Source of the DNA: Acidobacteriota bacterium
GTDB lineage: Bacteria > Acidobacteriota > Vicinamibacteria > Vicinamibacterales > 2-12-FULL-66-21
Direction: 5' to 3'
Assembly (NCBI GenBank): GCA_013694845.1
Contig: JACDBQ010000648.1
Span: 1-10,326, forward strand
Length of the DNA: 10,326 nucleotides
The position numbers were made by a program, and so were the translations under genes. Below, one piece after another: positions 1-6,211 of this stretch (position 1 is its first letter; every line of letters starts with the position of its first letter). The notes under the pieces are model-generated. The model worked only from the letters and a program-made list of their open reading frames with translations, had not been told where the DNA came from and did no database searches.

Positions 1-1
1 G

Positions 2-274
2 GCGACCAACGACGTGCTGATGCAGTTCCAGGCGGACCTGCTCGGCGTGCCGGTCGTGCGCCCGGCCGTCACCGAAACCACGGCGCTCGGCGCGGCGTAC
101 CTTGCCGGCCTCGCGGTCGGGTTCTGGACGTCTCCCCAGGAAATTGCGCAGCAATGGCGGGTGGAGCGACGATTCGAGCCCGCGATGCCACCATCCGACG
201 CGGCGACCCTTCGTGACCGGTGGCGTGAAGCGGTGACGCGGTCGCGTGGATGGGCCGGCGCCGACCGCGCATGA
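2..274 (+). CDS. glpK: Glycerol kinase, C-terminal fragment (5' end outside window)
   Basis: This is the last 90 residues of an FGGY-family carbohydrate kinase, open at the left edge. Glycerol kinase uses ATP to phosphorylate glycerol to sn-glycerol 3-phosphate in the cytoplasm. The visible part has the family's C-terminal block: TNDVLMQFQADLLGVPV followed by RP-V-ETTALGAAYLAGLAVGFW. This matches glycerol kinases closely (typically N-D-LMQFQ-D-L--PV-RP---E-TALGAAYLAGLAVG-W) and is better than xylulokinase or other FGGY members. The tail then reads as the usual F-P-----(R)--W--AV-R--W ending. The stop TGA (272-274) overlaps the glpD ATG as ATGA, so the two are probably translationally coupled in one operon. 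The catalytic N-terminal half is not visible. The assignment rests on the C-terminal signature and on the glpD neighbour. Confidence 0.93.
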   Translation, partial: ATNDVLMQFQADLLGVPVVRPAVTETTALGAAYLAGLAVGFWTSPQEIAQQWRVERRFEPAMPPSDAATLRDRWREAVTRSRGWAGADRA

Positions 275-1884
275 CCCGTCCGGAGATGCTGGCGCGCCTC
301 GCGCGCCACCAGGGCCCCTGGGACATCGTGATCATCGGCGGCGGCGCAACGGGCGCGGGTATTGCGGTCGATGCTGCCACTCGCGGCTACTCGGTGGCGC
401 TGCTCGAACAGAGCGACTTCGGCAAGGGGACCTCGAGCCGCAGCACGAAGCTCGTACACGGCGGCGTCCGCTACCTGCAGCAGGGAAATATCTCGCTGGT
501 GCGCGAAGCGTTGAAGGAACGGGCCATTCTCCGGCGGAATGCGCCGCACCTGGTGAAGAATCTGCCGCTCGTGATCCCGGCCTATGCACCGTGGGAACGA
601 GCCTTCTACGGCGCCGGGTTGACGGCCTACGATCTACTGGCCGGCCGCTCCGGCTTCGGCCGCTCTTCCCTGCTGTCGACCCGGTCCACGCTCGAGCGCC
701 TGCCGACGTTGAATCCCGACGGTTTGCGTGGCGGTGTGCTGTACTTCGACGGTCAGTTCGATGACGCCAGGCTGCTCATCAACCTGGTGCGCACCGCTGC
801 CGACGGCGGCGCCGTCCTGCTGAATTACGCCCGGGTCCACAGCGTGCTCACGACCGGTGGAAGGGTCGAGGGGATCGTGGCGACCGACGAGGAGTCGGGG
901 GATGAGCTTCGGCTGCACGCCCGAGTCGTGATCAATGCCACCGGGGCGTTCGTGGACGGCATCCGCCAGCTCACGACCTCCATCGCGGACCTGATGATCG
1001 CGCCCAGCCAGGGTACGCACATCGTCCTCGACCGGCGGTTCGTGCCGGGTGAGAGTGCGCTGATGGTGCCGAGAGTCGGCGATGGACGCGTGATGTTCGC
1101 TATCCCGTGGCGGGGACACACGCTGGTCGGAACGACCGACACACCGATCCCTGCACCAACGCTCGAGCCGCGCCCGATGAAGGATGAAGTCGACTTCCTT
1201 CTGCGGACGGCCGCCAGATACCTGAAGATCGCTCCGACCCGTAACGACGTCTGCAGCGTGTTCGCCGGCGTGCGTCCACTCGTCAGCCGCGGCGAGAGCC
1301 GCGTCACCGCTGCCCTCTCCCGCGACCACACGATCGACGTCGACCCGTCGGGGCTGGTCACAACCACCGGCGGCAAGTGGACCACATACCGCCACATGGC
1401 CATGCAGACGATCGACCGGGCTGCGGCGGTTGCCGGGCTGCCGGCACGCGCCTGCCGAACCGCGGACCTGCACATTCATGGATTCGATACGGGGTCTCAG
1501 CGGTACGGGGAGCTCGCGCTTTATGGGGCCGACGCACAGTCAATCACCGAACTATCGCGCACCGCATTGAACCTCGCCGCCCCGCTGGACGACGAATCGC
1601 CCGTCATTGGCGCAGAGGTGGCGTGGGCGGTGCGATACGAGATGGCCCGGACCGTCGAGGACGTGCTGGCCCGCAGGTGCCGCACTCTTTTTCTGAACGC
1701 TCAAGCTGCCCGACGGATGGCACCGGCAGTCGCCGCCATTCTTGCGCGGGAGCTGCAGCAGACTGACGAGTGGCAACGAGCCCAGGTTTGCGCGTTCGAA
1801 GAACTGGCGCGAAACTACACGCTCCAGGGATCAGACGACCGGGCGAAAGACCCGCAGCCAGAAGTCAGGCGCGCGAGCCGATAA
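271..1884 (+). CDS. glpD: FAD-dependent glycerol-3-phosphate dehydrogenase
   Basis: The product is 537 residues and oxidises sn-glycerol 3-phosphate to dihydroxyacetone phosphate, passing electrons through FAD to membrane quinones. It follows glycerol kinase in the glycerol pathway. The dinucleotide-binding motif IIGGGATGAGIAVDAATRG lies at about residues 21-39, with the acidic end of the fold at LLEQSDFGKGTSS. The family block SRSTKLVHGGVRYLQ (about 56-70) follows. Other conserved elements are INATGAFVD, PSQGTHIVLD, IPWRGHTLVGTTDTP, VFAGVRPLV and VTTTGGKWTTYRHMA, then a helical DAO_C domain. The length is normal for the family. I chose ATG 271 because it overlaps the glpK stop as ATGA and gives a typical N-terminus. 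ATG 250 in the same frame would add seven residues (MGRRRPR) and a longer overlap. Neither start has a clear Shine-Dalgarno sequence, which suits coupled translation. The last 15 or so residues are charged and probably disordered. Confidence 0.95.
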   Translation: MTRPEMLARLARHQGPWDIVIIGGGATGAGIAVDAATRGYSVALLEQSDFGKGTSSRSTKLVHGGVRYLQQGNISLVREALKERAILRRNAPHLVKNLPLVIPAYAPWERAFYGAGLTAYDLLAGRSGFGRSSLLSTRSTLERLPTLNPDGLRGGVLYFDGQFDDARLLINLVRTAADGGAVLLNYARVHSVLTTGGRVEGIVATDEESGDELRLHARVVINATGAFVDGIRQLTTSIADLMIAPSQGTHIVLDRRFVPGESALMVPRVGDGRVMFAIPWRGHTLVGTTDTPIPAPTLEPRPMKDEVDFLLRTAARYLKIAPTRNDVCSVFAGVRPLVSRGESRVTAALSRDHTIDVDPSGLVTTTGGKWTTYRHMAMQTIDRAAAVAGLPARACRTADLHIHGFDTGSQRYGELALYGADAQSITELSRTALNLAAPLDDESPVIGAEVAWAVRYEMARTVEDVLARRCRTLFLNAQAARRMAPAVAAILARELQQTDEWQRAQVCAFEELARNYTLQGSDDRAKDPQPEVRRASR

Positions 1885-1946
1885 GCGAGGACGCTCACTC
1901 GAACGATCATCCGCGTGCCCTGGACAGTCACGCCAGCCTTTCGAAC

Positions 1947-2753
1947 CTACAGATCTCTCTTTTCGAACCGCCAATACGCCAACACCGCGAACCCGGCGGT
2001 CGCCGAGCTGAGCACGACAAGGTCGCGCCACGGCGCGGCAGTACCTCCGAGTATCAAGAGCGCTGGAAAGTACTGGAACGGGAAGAACCAGGAGAGCGCT
2101 CGCGCGGGGGGCCAGCCGAGCGCCAGAAAGTCGATGAGATAACCGACGATGACGATGAGCGCGCCGGTCGTGAATGCCGTTGTCCATCGCCGTGACAACG
2201 CGGCCAGGAAAACGCCGATCGCCCCGCAGCACCACGCCACAGCGACGAGGTTGACGGCCAGCCTGCCAATCAACCGGAAAGTCACGGACTCGATCTCCGG
2301 CGCCAGCCAGCGCAACCCGATGAACGTGCCGCACAGCATGAAGCCGGTGATTGCTGCGACACTACCCATTGCGAGCAGCAGCGAGCGGGTGATCAGGCGG
2401 TGCCTCGGGACCGACCGCGCCAACACCAGGTCGACCAGCCCGCTTTCCACTTCGTGCGCCGGTTCGGTCGCGATGTAGATCGCAATCAGCGACAGCAGGC
2501 AGACGATGACGGGGTGGAAGTAACCGAAAGACACGGTGCCCTTGAAGGTCGCGAGCAGCAGCGCCTGCTGGCCAAGCCCCCTCTGAAGGAACGCCGGAAC
2601 GAACTCCGCCATCCGTCCGAATGCATTGGACCGCTCGATCTCAGCGGCCTGGGCGATGAGGAGAAACTGGAAGAGCGACAGCACAACGATCCCGCCGAGG
2701 AGCACGTATTTCGATTGGGCAGCCGACCGCAGCAGTAGGGTTCTCAGTCTCAC
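1947..2753 (-). CDS. ABC-2 type transporter permease
   Basis: The product is a 268-residue polytopic inner-membrane protein with about six hydrophobic segments, near residues 17-36, 78-96, 125-147, 165-187, 195-213 and 244-262. Between the second and third lies the ABC-2 coupling-helix signature HEVESGLVDLVLARSVPRHRLI (about 100-121), in the E-x-G-x-x-x-x-L-(L)-x-R-P-V-R style of these permeases, which touches the partner ATPase. It should form the membrane channel of the exporter encoded with the upstream ATPase. The reading frame stays open further upstream to 2897, but I placed the start at GTG 2753. That codon overlaps the ATPase stop as GTGA and has GGGAGG six bases upstream. The longer version would add an arginine-rich stretch out of character for the family. 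The substrate cannot be read from the sequence. The gene converges with glpD across a 62-bp gap in which I see no convincing terminator. Confidence 0.86.
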   Translation of the reverse strand: MRLRTLLLRSAAQSKYVLLGGIVVLSLFQFLLIAQAAEIERSNAFGRMAEFVPAFLQRGLGQQALLLATFKGTVSFGYFHPVIVCLLSLIAIYIATEPAHEVESGLVDLVLARSVPRHRLITRSLLLAMGSVAAITGFMLCGTFIGLRWLAPEIESVTFRLIGRLAVNLVAVAWCCGAIGVFLAALSRRWTTAFTTGALIVIVGYLIDFLALGWPPARALSWFFPFQYFPALLILGGTAAPWRDLVVLSSATAGFAVLAYWRFEKRDL

Positions 2754-3667
2754 GTCGGGCCTCCCGGCTCCGGCGCCCTGTACAAACCGAGAACGTGCCG
2801 CTCCAGGCTGAATGGCTCGACGGACATGTCCCCGACGGGCAGCGTCGCGAGGACGCGCATGAGGGACTCGAGAGGACCGTCGACGTCCAGCTCCCATTGT
2901 GTCGGGGCGACGTTGTGGACGTGGACCCCCTGGGTCGGCGCGGGAGGGGCGACGGCCGCAGAAAACTGGATCACGATCCGGCGGGACCCGCGCGCTTTGA
3001 GCTCGTCGAGTGCGCTGACGTTGACGATGCGTCCACCGCGGATGATCCCGACGCGGTCACACGTGGCTTCGACCTCGGTGAGCACGTGCGAGGAAAGGAA
3101 TACGGTGGTTTCCCCGTGGTGGCGAATGTCGTCGATCACCGAACGGAAAGCGTGCACCATGAACGGGTCCAGGCCGGCAGTGGGCTCATCCAGGATGGCG
3201 ACCGGAGGGCGCGCCATGAGCGCCTGGACGATCCCGATCTTCTGCTTCATGCCGTGCGACTGGTCGCGCAACCGCCGGCGCAGGTCGAGCTCGCTGACGT
3301 CGAACCGGCGCAGCAACTGCGCGAGGTACGGGGACGGCACAGGACGGCCATCGAGCTGCGACAGATACTTCAGGTAACCGCCCGCGGAGAGATCCGGATA
3401 CACCGGAAGCTCGCCCGGCAGGTATCCGATGTGACGCCTCGCCTGCAGGCTTTCGCGCTGGCAATCGGAGCCGAGCACGGCCGCGCCACCCCGTGACGGA
3501 CGCAGCAGGTCGAGCAGAATCCGGATCGTCGTCGTCTTGCCGGCACCGTTGGCGCCGAGGAAGCCGAAGACCTCCCCGCGCTCGACCTCCAGCGAAAGGT
3601 CCTCGATACCGACGACGGCCCCGTAGTATTTGGTGAGGCCGTCGATCCGGATCGCTGGGCCCGTCAT
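2750..3667 (-). CDS. ABC transporter ATP-binding protein (ABC-2 exporter type)
   Basis: The product is a 305-residue cytoplasmic ATPase that should power the permease encoded immediately downstream. From ATG 3667 the Walker A motif GANGAGKTT is at 38-46, Walker B VAILDEP at 156-162, the D-loop AGLDP directly after, and the switch histidine in SSHVL at 194. The signature motif is QSHGMKQK (136-143) rather than LSGGQ, a variation familiar in drug/antibiotic-type ABC-2 ATPases. YLPGELPVYPDLS occupies the Q-loop region. After about residue 225 there is a variable C-terminal extension that ends FSLERHVLGLYR, the usual last helix of this subfamily. The frame is open back to 3739, which would add 24 residues (PLKGPGPVP and so on) by translating the palindrome at 3682-3713. 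I prefer ATG 3667 because the ABC core (AIRIDGLTKYYG) begins right after it. Only a weak GAGCGAAG precedes it. Bacteriocin, peptide, lipid or Na+ export are all possible. Confidence 0.93.
   Translation of the reverse strand: MTGPAIRIDGLTKYYGAVVGIEDLSLEVERGEVFGFLGANGAGKTTTIRILLDLLRPSRGGAAVLGSDCQRESLQARRHIGYLPGELPVYPDLSAGGYLKYLSQLDGRPVPSPYLAQLLRRFDVSELDLRRRLRDQSHGMKQKIGIVQALMARPPVAILDEPTAGLDPFMVHAFRSVIDDIRHHGETTVFLSSHVLTEVEATCDRVGIIRGGRIVNVSALDELKARGSRRIVIQFSAAVAPPAPTQGVHVHNVAPTQWELDVDGPLESLMRVLATLPVGDMSVEPFSLERHVLGLYRAPEPGGPT
2760..2765 (-). promoter_or_regulatory. Ribosome binding site for the ABC-2 permease
   Basis: On the minus strand GGGAGG ends six bases before GTG 2753, within the last codons of the ATPase gene. 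It is the best Shine-Dalgarno match in the window and decides the start: the permease begins at the GTG overlapping the ATPase TGA, not at codons further upstream. Confidence 0.75.
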
Positions 3668-3681
3668 GACTTCGCTCGGGA

Positions 3682-3713
3682 CGGGGCCAGGCCCCTTAAG
3701 GGGCCTGGCCCCG
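3682..3713. repeat. 32-bp perfect palindrome, REP-like GGGGCC element
   Basis: Positions 3682-3713 equal their own reverse complement. The structure is nested: GGGGCC-A-GGCCCC (3683-3695), TTAA (3696-3699), GGGGCC-T-GGCCCC (3700-3712), with one more C/G pair outside. Each half is itself an inverted repeat, so the DNA or RNA could fold as one long hairpin or as two small ones. It lies in the 141-bp gap between the anti-sigma gene and the ABC ATPase, 14 bp upstream of the ATPase start. In design it resembles repetitive extragenic palindromes (REPs) that are mobilised by RAYT transposases in many GC-rich environmental bacteria. Only one full copy is in the window. A bare GGGGCCCC at 3768-3775 may be a remnant or chance. 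It could also act as a transcription attenuator, but no U-tract follows on either strand. Confidence 0.85.
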
Positions 3714-3808
3714 ATTGCCGGAAGTTGTTCTTGCGGCACGGGTTGGACGGATCGGAATGCACCGTCCGGGGCCCCTTCACATTCCCTGCCTCGGCTCTCG
3801 CTGGCATG

Positions 3809-4927
3809 TCATTCGTGCGCCTGTTTCAGCCTCGCCAGCTCGCGTAGGGCGAGAATCATCGCGTCGCGCGCCGGAAGCGCCGACCCGCCGCCGCTGATCA
3901 CGATTTCCCCCGGCAGCCGCGGCACCTCGAACGTATCGGGCGGCACGCTCGCAGCCACGACCCGGTTGATCAGCCGGTACGACACGCTGTAGGCCTGCTT
4001 GAGGAACGTGCCTTTCACCGCCAGTTCGGTGACCCGGTAGTCCTTGGCATCGATCAGGACGCGCGCTTCCGTGAGGTCCCAGACCGGATTGGTCGCGGTC
4101 GCACTCACCGCCGGTACCTCGATGCGATACCGTCGACCGTCTGGGGATTCCACGACCTCGAGCAGTTGATTGCCGCTCGCCTGCATCATCGCGATCGAGG
4201 CTTCCATGTGAAGCCGCTCCATCTCGGGCAGCGACGCTCCTACGGTGGACGGCACGCTGACATTGAATCGGTAGGCCTGCCCTTCCAGGTTCACCAACAT
4301 CACCCGCCGCCCCGAAGCCGGATCCTGTGCGATCGACGAGACCGGCTGACCGCCGGGGCCATAGGTTGAAAACCGGAACCGGCCCGGGACCGTGTGGTCG
4401 ATCGCCTGGCGCACCTGGTAGGTGCCGTTCGCATGGTCGGGCATCATGTCCTTCGGCACGCCGTCGAGCACCAGTTCGTACTCCAGCAGTTCGACCCCCG
4501 TAGCGAGCGCCGCCAGGCGGTTCGCCGACCGCGCAAGAATCTCGGCGGCGGAGACCGTGCCGCGGTCCTGCTTGATCAGAGGCGCGACGAAGACGATCGC
4601 CAGCAACGTCGCGGCAATCATGCCGGCCGTGCCCCAGGCCGCTCGATGCCATCGAGGGCCCGGCACCGCACGCCGCAACCGGGTCGCACCTCCGGCTGAA
4701 CGGGCTCCGGCGAGAGCCCCGTCCACGCGACGCGCCGTCGCGGCCGGCAGGTCCACGCCGTTCATCAGTCCGGCAAACGCCGCCCCCTGCTGCTTGCGTT
4801 CCGCGACCCGCGCTGCGCACGCGGCGCACGACGCAGCGTGGTCGCGGTCGGCCTGCGGCGCCACGTTATCGGTGACGTCAGCGGCGTCAGCGACGGCTTG
4901 AATCTGCGTGCTCGTAAGATGGTTCAT
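3809..4927 (-). CDS. Membrane-anchored zinc-finger anti-sigma factor with large extracytoplasmic domain
   Basis: The product is 372 residues. The N-terminal cytoplasmic part carries a zinc-binding anti-sigma (ZAS-like) motif with His30, Cys34 and Cys37 in DHAASCAACAARV. This H-x3-C-x2-C arrangement holds cognate ECF sigma factors inactive. A single hydrophobic segment (about 98-118, GTAGMIAATLLAIVFVAPLI) would span the inner membrane. The remaining 250 or so residues would then lie outside the cytoplasm. They have alternating hydrophobic residues with phrases such as LEYELVLDG, ARVLIDAKDYRVTELAVKG and VPPDTFEVP, which suggests a beta-rich LolA/RseB-like fold. That fold call is inference. ATG 4927 has AGGGGA five bases upstream and lies 41 bp inside the end of the sigma gene, so the two are expressed together. 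Such factors usually release the sigma on proteolysis or a conformational signal. The signal here is unknown. Confidence 0.85.
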   Translation of the reverse strand: MNHLTSTQIQAVADAADVTDNVAPQADRDHAASCAACAARVAERKQQGAAFAGLMNGVDLPAATARRVDGALAGARSAGGATRLRRAVPGPRWHRAAWGTAGMIAATLLAIVFVAPLIKQDRGTVSAAEILARSANRLAALATGVELLEYELVLDGVPKDMMPDHANGTYQVRQAIDHTVPGRFRFSTYGPGGQPVSSIAQDPASGRRVMLVNLEGQAYRFNVSVPSTVGASLPEMERLHMEASIAMMQASGNQLLEVVESPDGRRYRIEVPAVSATATNPVWDLTEARVLIDAKDYRVTELAVKGTFLKQAYSVSYRLINRVVAASVPPDTFEVPRLPGEIVISGGGSALPARDAMILALRELARLKQAHE

Positions 4928-5426
4928 AACGATCCCCTTTTCTCAGTTCGGATGTCGCCCGGCTCCACCGTCCAGTCGCGCGGGCCAGGATCTGGCCGAC
5001 GGATGAATCTTTGATGCCTGCGGCGATCGCGATCTCGCGGTAGCTGAGCCCCTGCGCCCGAAGCGCGAGCAGCAACCGGTCCCTTTCAGAAAGCCCGCGG
5101 AGAGAGTCCCGCAGCGCCCGGTATCGGCCATCCTCGTCGGGAAGCACCGGCGGATCGACGGAAGGCTCGGCGCTTGCGGTCCATGGCAGCCATCTCAGCC
5201 GACGCCGTTGCCGGTCGCGCGCCGCGTGGGCGGCCACAGTGAACAGCCACCCGCGCAGGTTGTCGGCGTTGCCCCCTGTTTGCAGATGTTGCAGGAGCTT
5301 CATGAACGTCTCCTGCAACACGTCCTCGGCATCCTGTCGATGACCGACGAGCACCAGTGCGAAGCGGTAGACCGCCTGACCGTGCTGACTGAACAGATCC
5401 CTCGCCTCGGAGGCGGCTGCTTCCAT
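4887..5426 (-). CDS. RNA polymerase sigma factor, ECF (sigma-70) family
   Basis: The product is 179 residues, the normal size for an ECF sigma factor, which redirects RNA polymerase to a small stress or envelope regulon. Region 2 spans about 10-77 and includes LFSQHGQAVYRFALVLVGHR, then DAEDVLQETFMKLLQHL (32-48, the conserved 2.2 helix) and LRGWLFTVAAHAARDRQRRR (2.3-2.4, -10 recognition). A proline-rich linker (about 78-100) leads to region 4 (about 102-156), with GLSERDRLLLALRAQGLSYREIAIAAGIKDSSVGQILARA as the helix-turn-helix that reads the -35. The last 41 bp overlap the start of the anti-sigma gene, the classic cognate pair. The frame continues upstream to 5813, but that part runs opposite the antitoxin gene and looks non-coding. 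I chose ATG 5426 because region 2 begins directly after it. No good Shine-Dalgarno sequence precedes it. Such operons are often autoregulated, but I could not identify an ECF promoter with confidence. Confidence 0.92.
   Translation of the reverse strand: MEAAASEARDLFSQHGQAVYRFALVLVGHRQDAEDVLQETFMKLLQHLQTGGNADNLRGWLFTVAAHAARDRQRRRLRWLPWTASAEPSVDPPVLPDEDGRYRALRDSLRGLSERDRLLLALRAQGLSYREIAIAAGIKDSSVGQILARATGRWSRATSELRKGDRYEPSYEHADSSRR
4933..4938 (-). promoter_or_regulatory. Ribosome binding site for the anti-sigma gene
   Basis: AGGGGA on the minus strand lies five bases before ATG 4927, inside the 3' end of the sigma factor gene. It supports this start and shows that the anti-sigma factor has its own initiation site despite the overlap. 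Confidence 0.65.
5287..5320. repeat. 11-bp inverted repeat inside the sigma factor gene
   Basis: TGTTGCAGGAG at 5287-5297 pairs perfectly with CTCCTGCAACA at 5310-5320 across a 12-base spacer that itself contains the palindrome TTCATGAA. It falls in the codons for LQETFMKLLQ in the conserved region 2.2 helix. The similar residues LQE and LLQ on the two arms may explain it by chance. If transcribed it could form a stable hairpin. Confidence 0.45.
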
Positions 5427-5553
5427 ATGATCGCCAAGGGTATAACGCTGCAAGGGGGGACTTGTGACGGCGCCGACCGTCAGCCCGTCACTTTTCAGGC
5501 CGCAAGGGCGCCGGAAGCACGACGGGCCGGGTCGCGACCCTTTCGCTACCTGC

Positions 5554-5577
5554 ATATGATGACGTGATATGATGACG
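5554..5577 (+). promoter_or_regulatory. Tandem repeat and candidate promoter/operator upstream of vapB
   Basis: The 11-mer ATATGATGACG occurs twice (5554-5564 and 5567-5577), a 13-bp period, immediately before the antitoxin ATG at 5580. The second copy holds an extended -10-like element, TG-A-TATGAT (TG at 5565-5566, TATGAT at 5568-5573). If used, transcription would start at about the A of the ATG and give a leaderless message. The first copy offers another TATGAT (5555-5560) and a short leader. No good -35 is visible. The repeat, with CATAT and ATATG arms flanking 5553-5571, is also a plausible binding site for the ribbon-helix-helix antitoxin, since these proteins bind short repeated operators over their own promoter. 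Function is inferred. Confidence 0.5.
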
Positions 5578-5579
5578 AA

Positions 5580-5807
5580 ATGAGAACGATCATCGAGGTG
5601 CCACAGGACCAGGTCGATGCCCTCGAGGCGATCTGCAAGCGCGAAAGCATCTCGCGCGCGGAGGCGATCCGGCGGGCCGTCGCTGCGTACGTGCGGCACG
5701 AAGGTCCTTCGACCGCCAACCAGGCCTTCGGGCTCTGGCGCGGGCGGCGCGGAAGCGGGCTCCAGTACCAGGAACAGCGTCGGCGCGAGTGGCCGAAATC
5801 CCGGTGA
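5580..5807 (+). CDS. vapB: Ribbon-helix-helix antitoxin (VapB/CopG type)
   Basis: The product is a 75-residue antitoxin. Residues 1-40 (MRTIIEVPQDQVDALEAICK, then SISRAEAIRRAVAAYVRHEG) form a ribbon-helix-helix: a short beta strand with alternating residues that contacts DNA, then two helices with the SRAEAIRRAV turn. The tail, about 49-71, contains AFGLWRGRRGSGLQYQEQRRREW. Its FGLW and L-YQ---R-EW pattern recurs in RHH antitoxins paired with PIN toxins and would be the toxin-binding, protease-sensitive part. It should neutralise the downstream toxin in a complex and repress its own operon. It starts at ATG 5580 without a visible Shine-Dalgarno sequence. The stop TGA overlaps the toxin GTG as GTGA. 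It is transcribed divergently from the ECF sigma gene across a 153-bp gap. Confidence 0.88.
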   Translation: MRTIIEVPQDQVDALEAICKRESISRAEAIRRAVAAYVRHEGPSTANQAFGLWRGRRGSGLQYQEQRRREWPKSR

Positions 5808-6163
5808 GGGCACTATTCGATACGAACATCCTTGTCGACTATCTCAACGGAGTCGAGGCCTCGAAGCAGGAGATCGGTCGCTACGCGCAGCGGCTCGTGA
5901 GCATCGTCACCTGGATGGACGTGTTGGTCGGGGCCGCCGACGAAGCCGAGGCCGACGTACTTGAAATGTTCATGCGCGACTTTCGGGTTGTCGATCTGAC
6001 CCGCAAGATCGCGAGGGAGGCCGTCGACCTGCGGCGCGGCCGCCGCCTCCGGTTGCCCGACGCCATCATCTGGGCGACGGCGCACGCAGAGTCGGCGCTG
6101 CTGATCACTCGTAATACCAAGGACTTTCCTGCCGATGCACCCGGGGTCCGGGTGCCGTACTAA
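5804..6163 (+). CDS. vapC: PIN-domain ribonuclease toxin (VapC type)
   Basis: The product is a 119-residue single PIN domain, a Mg2+-dependent RNase that inhibits translation when freed from its antitoxin. From GTG 5804 the acidic metal ligands are Asp6 in LFDTNILVDYLNG, Asp39 in TWMDVLVGA, Asp86 in LPDAIIWATA and Asp107 in ITRNTKDFP. At the second position this subfamily usually has Glu (TW-EVL-GA). Asp here keeps the charge but shortens the side chain. The length is normal. I chose GTG 5804 because it overlaps the antitoxin stop as GTGA and gives the typical start VRALFDTNIL. GTG 5789 in the same frame would add five residues (MAEIP). The overlap suggests coupled translation with antitoxin made first. 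Cleavage specificity (tRNA or rRNA) cannot be read from the sequence. Confidence 0.9.
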   Translation: MRALFDTNILVDYLNGVEASKQEIGRYAQRLVSIVTWMDVLVGAADEAEADVLEMFMRDFRVVDLTRKIAREAVDLRRGRRLRLPDAIIWATAHAESALLITRNTKDFPADAPGVRVPY

Positions 6164-6196
6164 AACGCGCTTTCCCCCACGCCGACAATTTCTTTC

Positions 6197-6202
6197 TACA
6201 AT
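6197..6202 (+). promoter_or_regulatory. Candidate -10 box of the BNR protein gene
   Basis: TACAAT (five of six matches to TATAAT) ends nine bases before ATG 6212, in a locally AT-rich stretch of the 48-bp gap after vapC. Transcription would start about 0-3 bases before the ATG, which agrees with the absence of any Shine-Dalgarno sequence there. No good -35 is present, so this is a weak prediction. Confidence 0.35.
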
Positions 6203-6211
6203 CAACTGCAC

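Noticed and set aside
634..1479. A 281-codon open frame opposite glpD
   Set aside because: It is fully covered by the well-conserved glpD and its product has no family features, so it is a GC shadow.
1885..1946. Terminator between the convergent glpD and ABC permease genes
   Set aside because: I found no stem-loop with a T-run. The repeated TTTCGAACC at 1939-1947 and 1961-1969 is short and partly coding.
2795..3496. A 233-codon plus-strand open frame opposite the ABC ATPase
   Set aside because: The ATPase frame has Walker A, Walker B, D-loop and switch His. This one has none and is charged low-complexity.
3768..3775. Second copy of the GGGGCC palindrome
   Set aside because: Only the 8-bp GGGGCCCC core is present, which is likely by chance in GC-rich sequence.
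5427..5813. N-terminal extension of the sigma factor frame to 308 codons
   Set aside because: The extra part lies opposite the antitoxin gene and the divergent promoter region and resembles no sigma domain. Region 2 starts right after ATG 5426.
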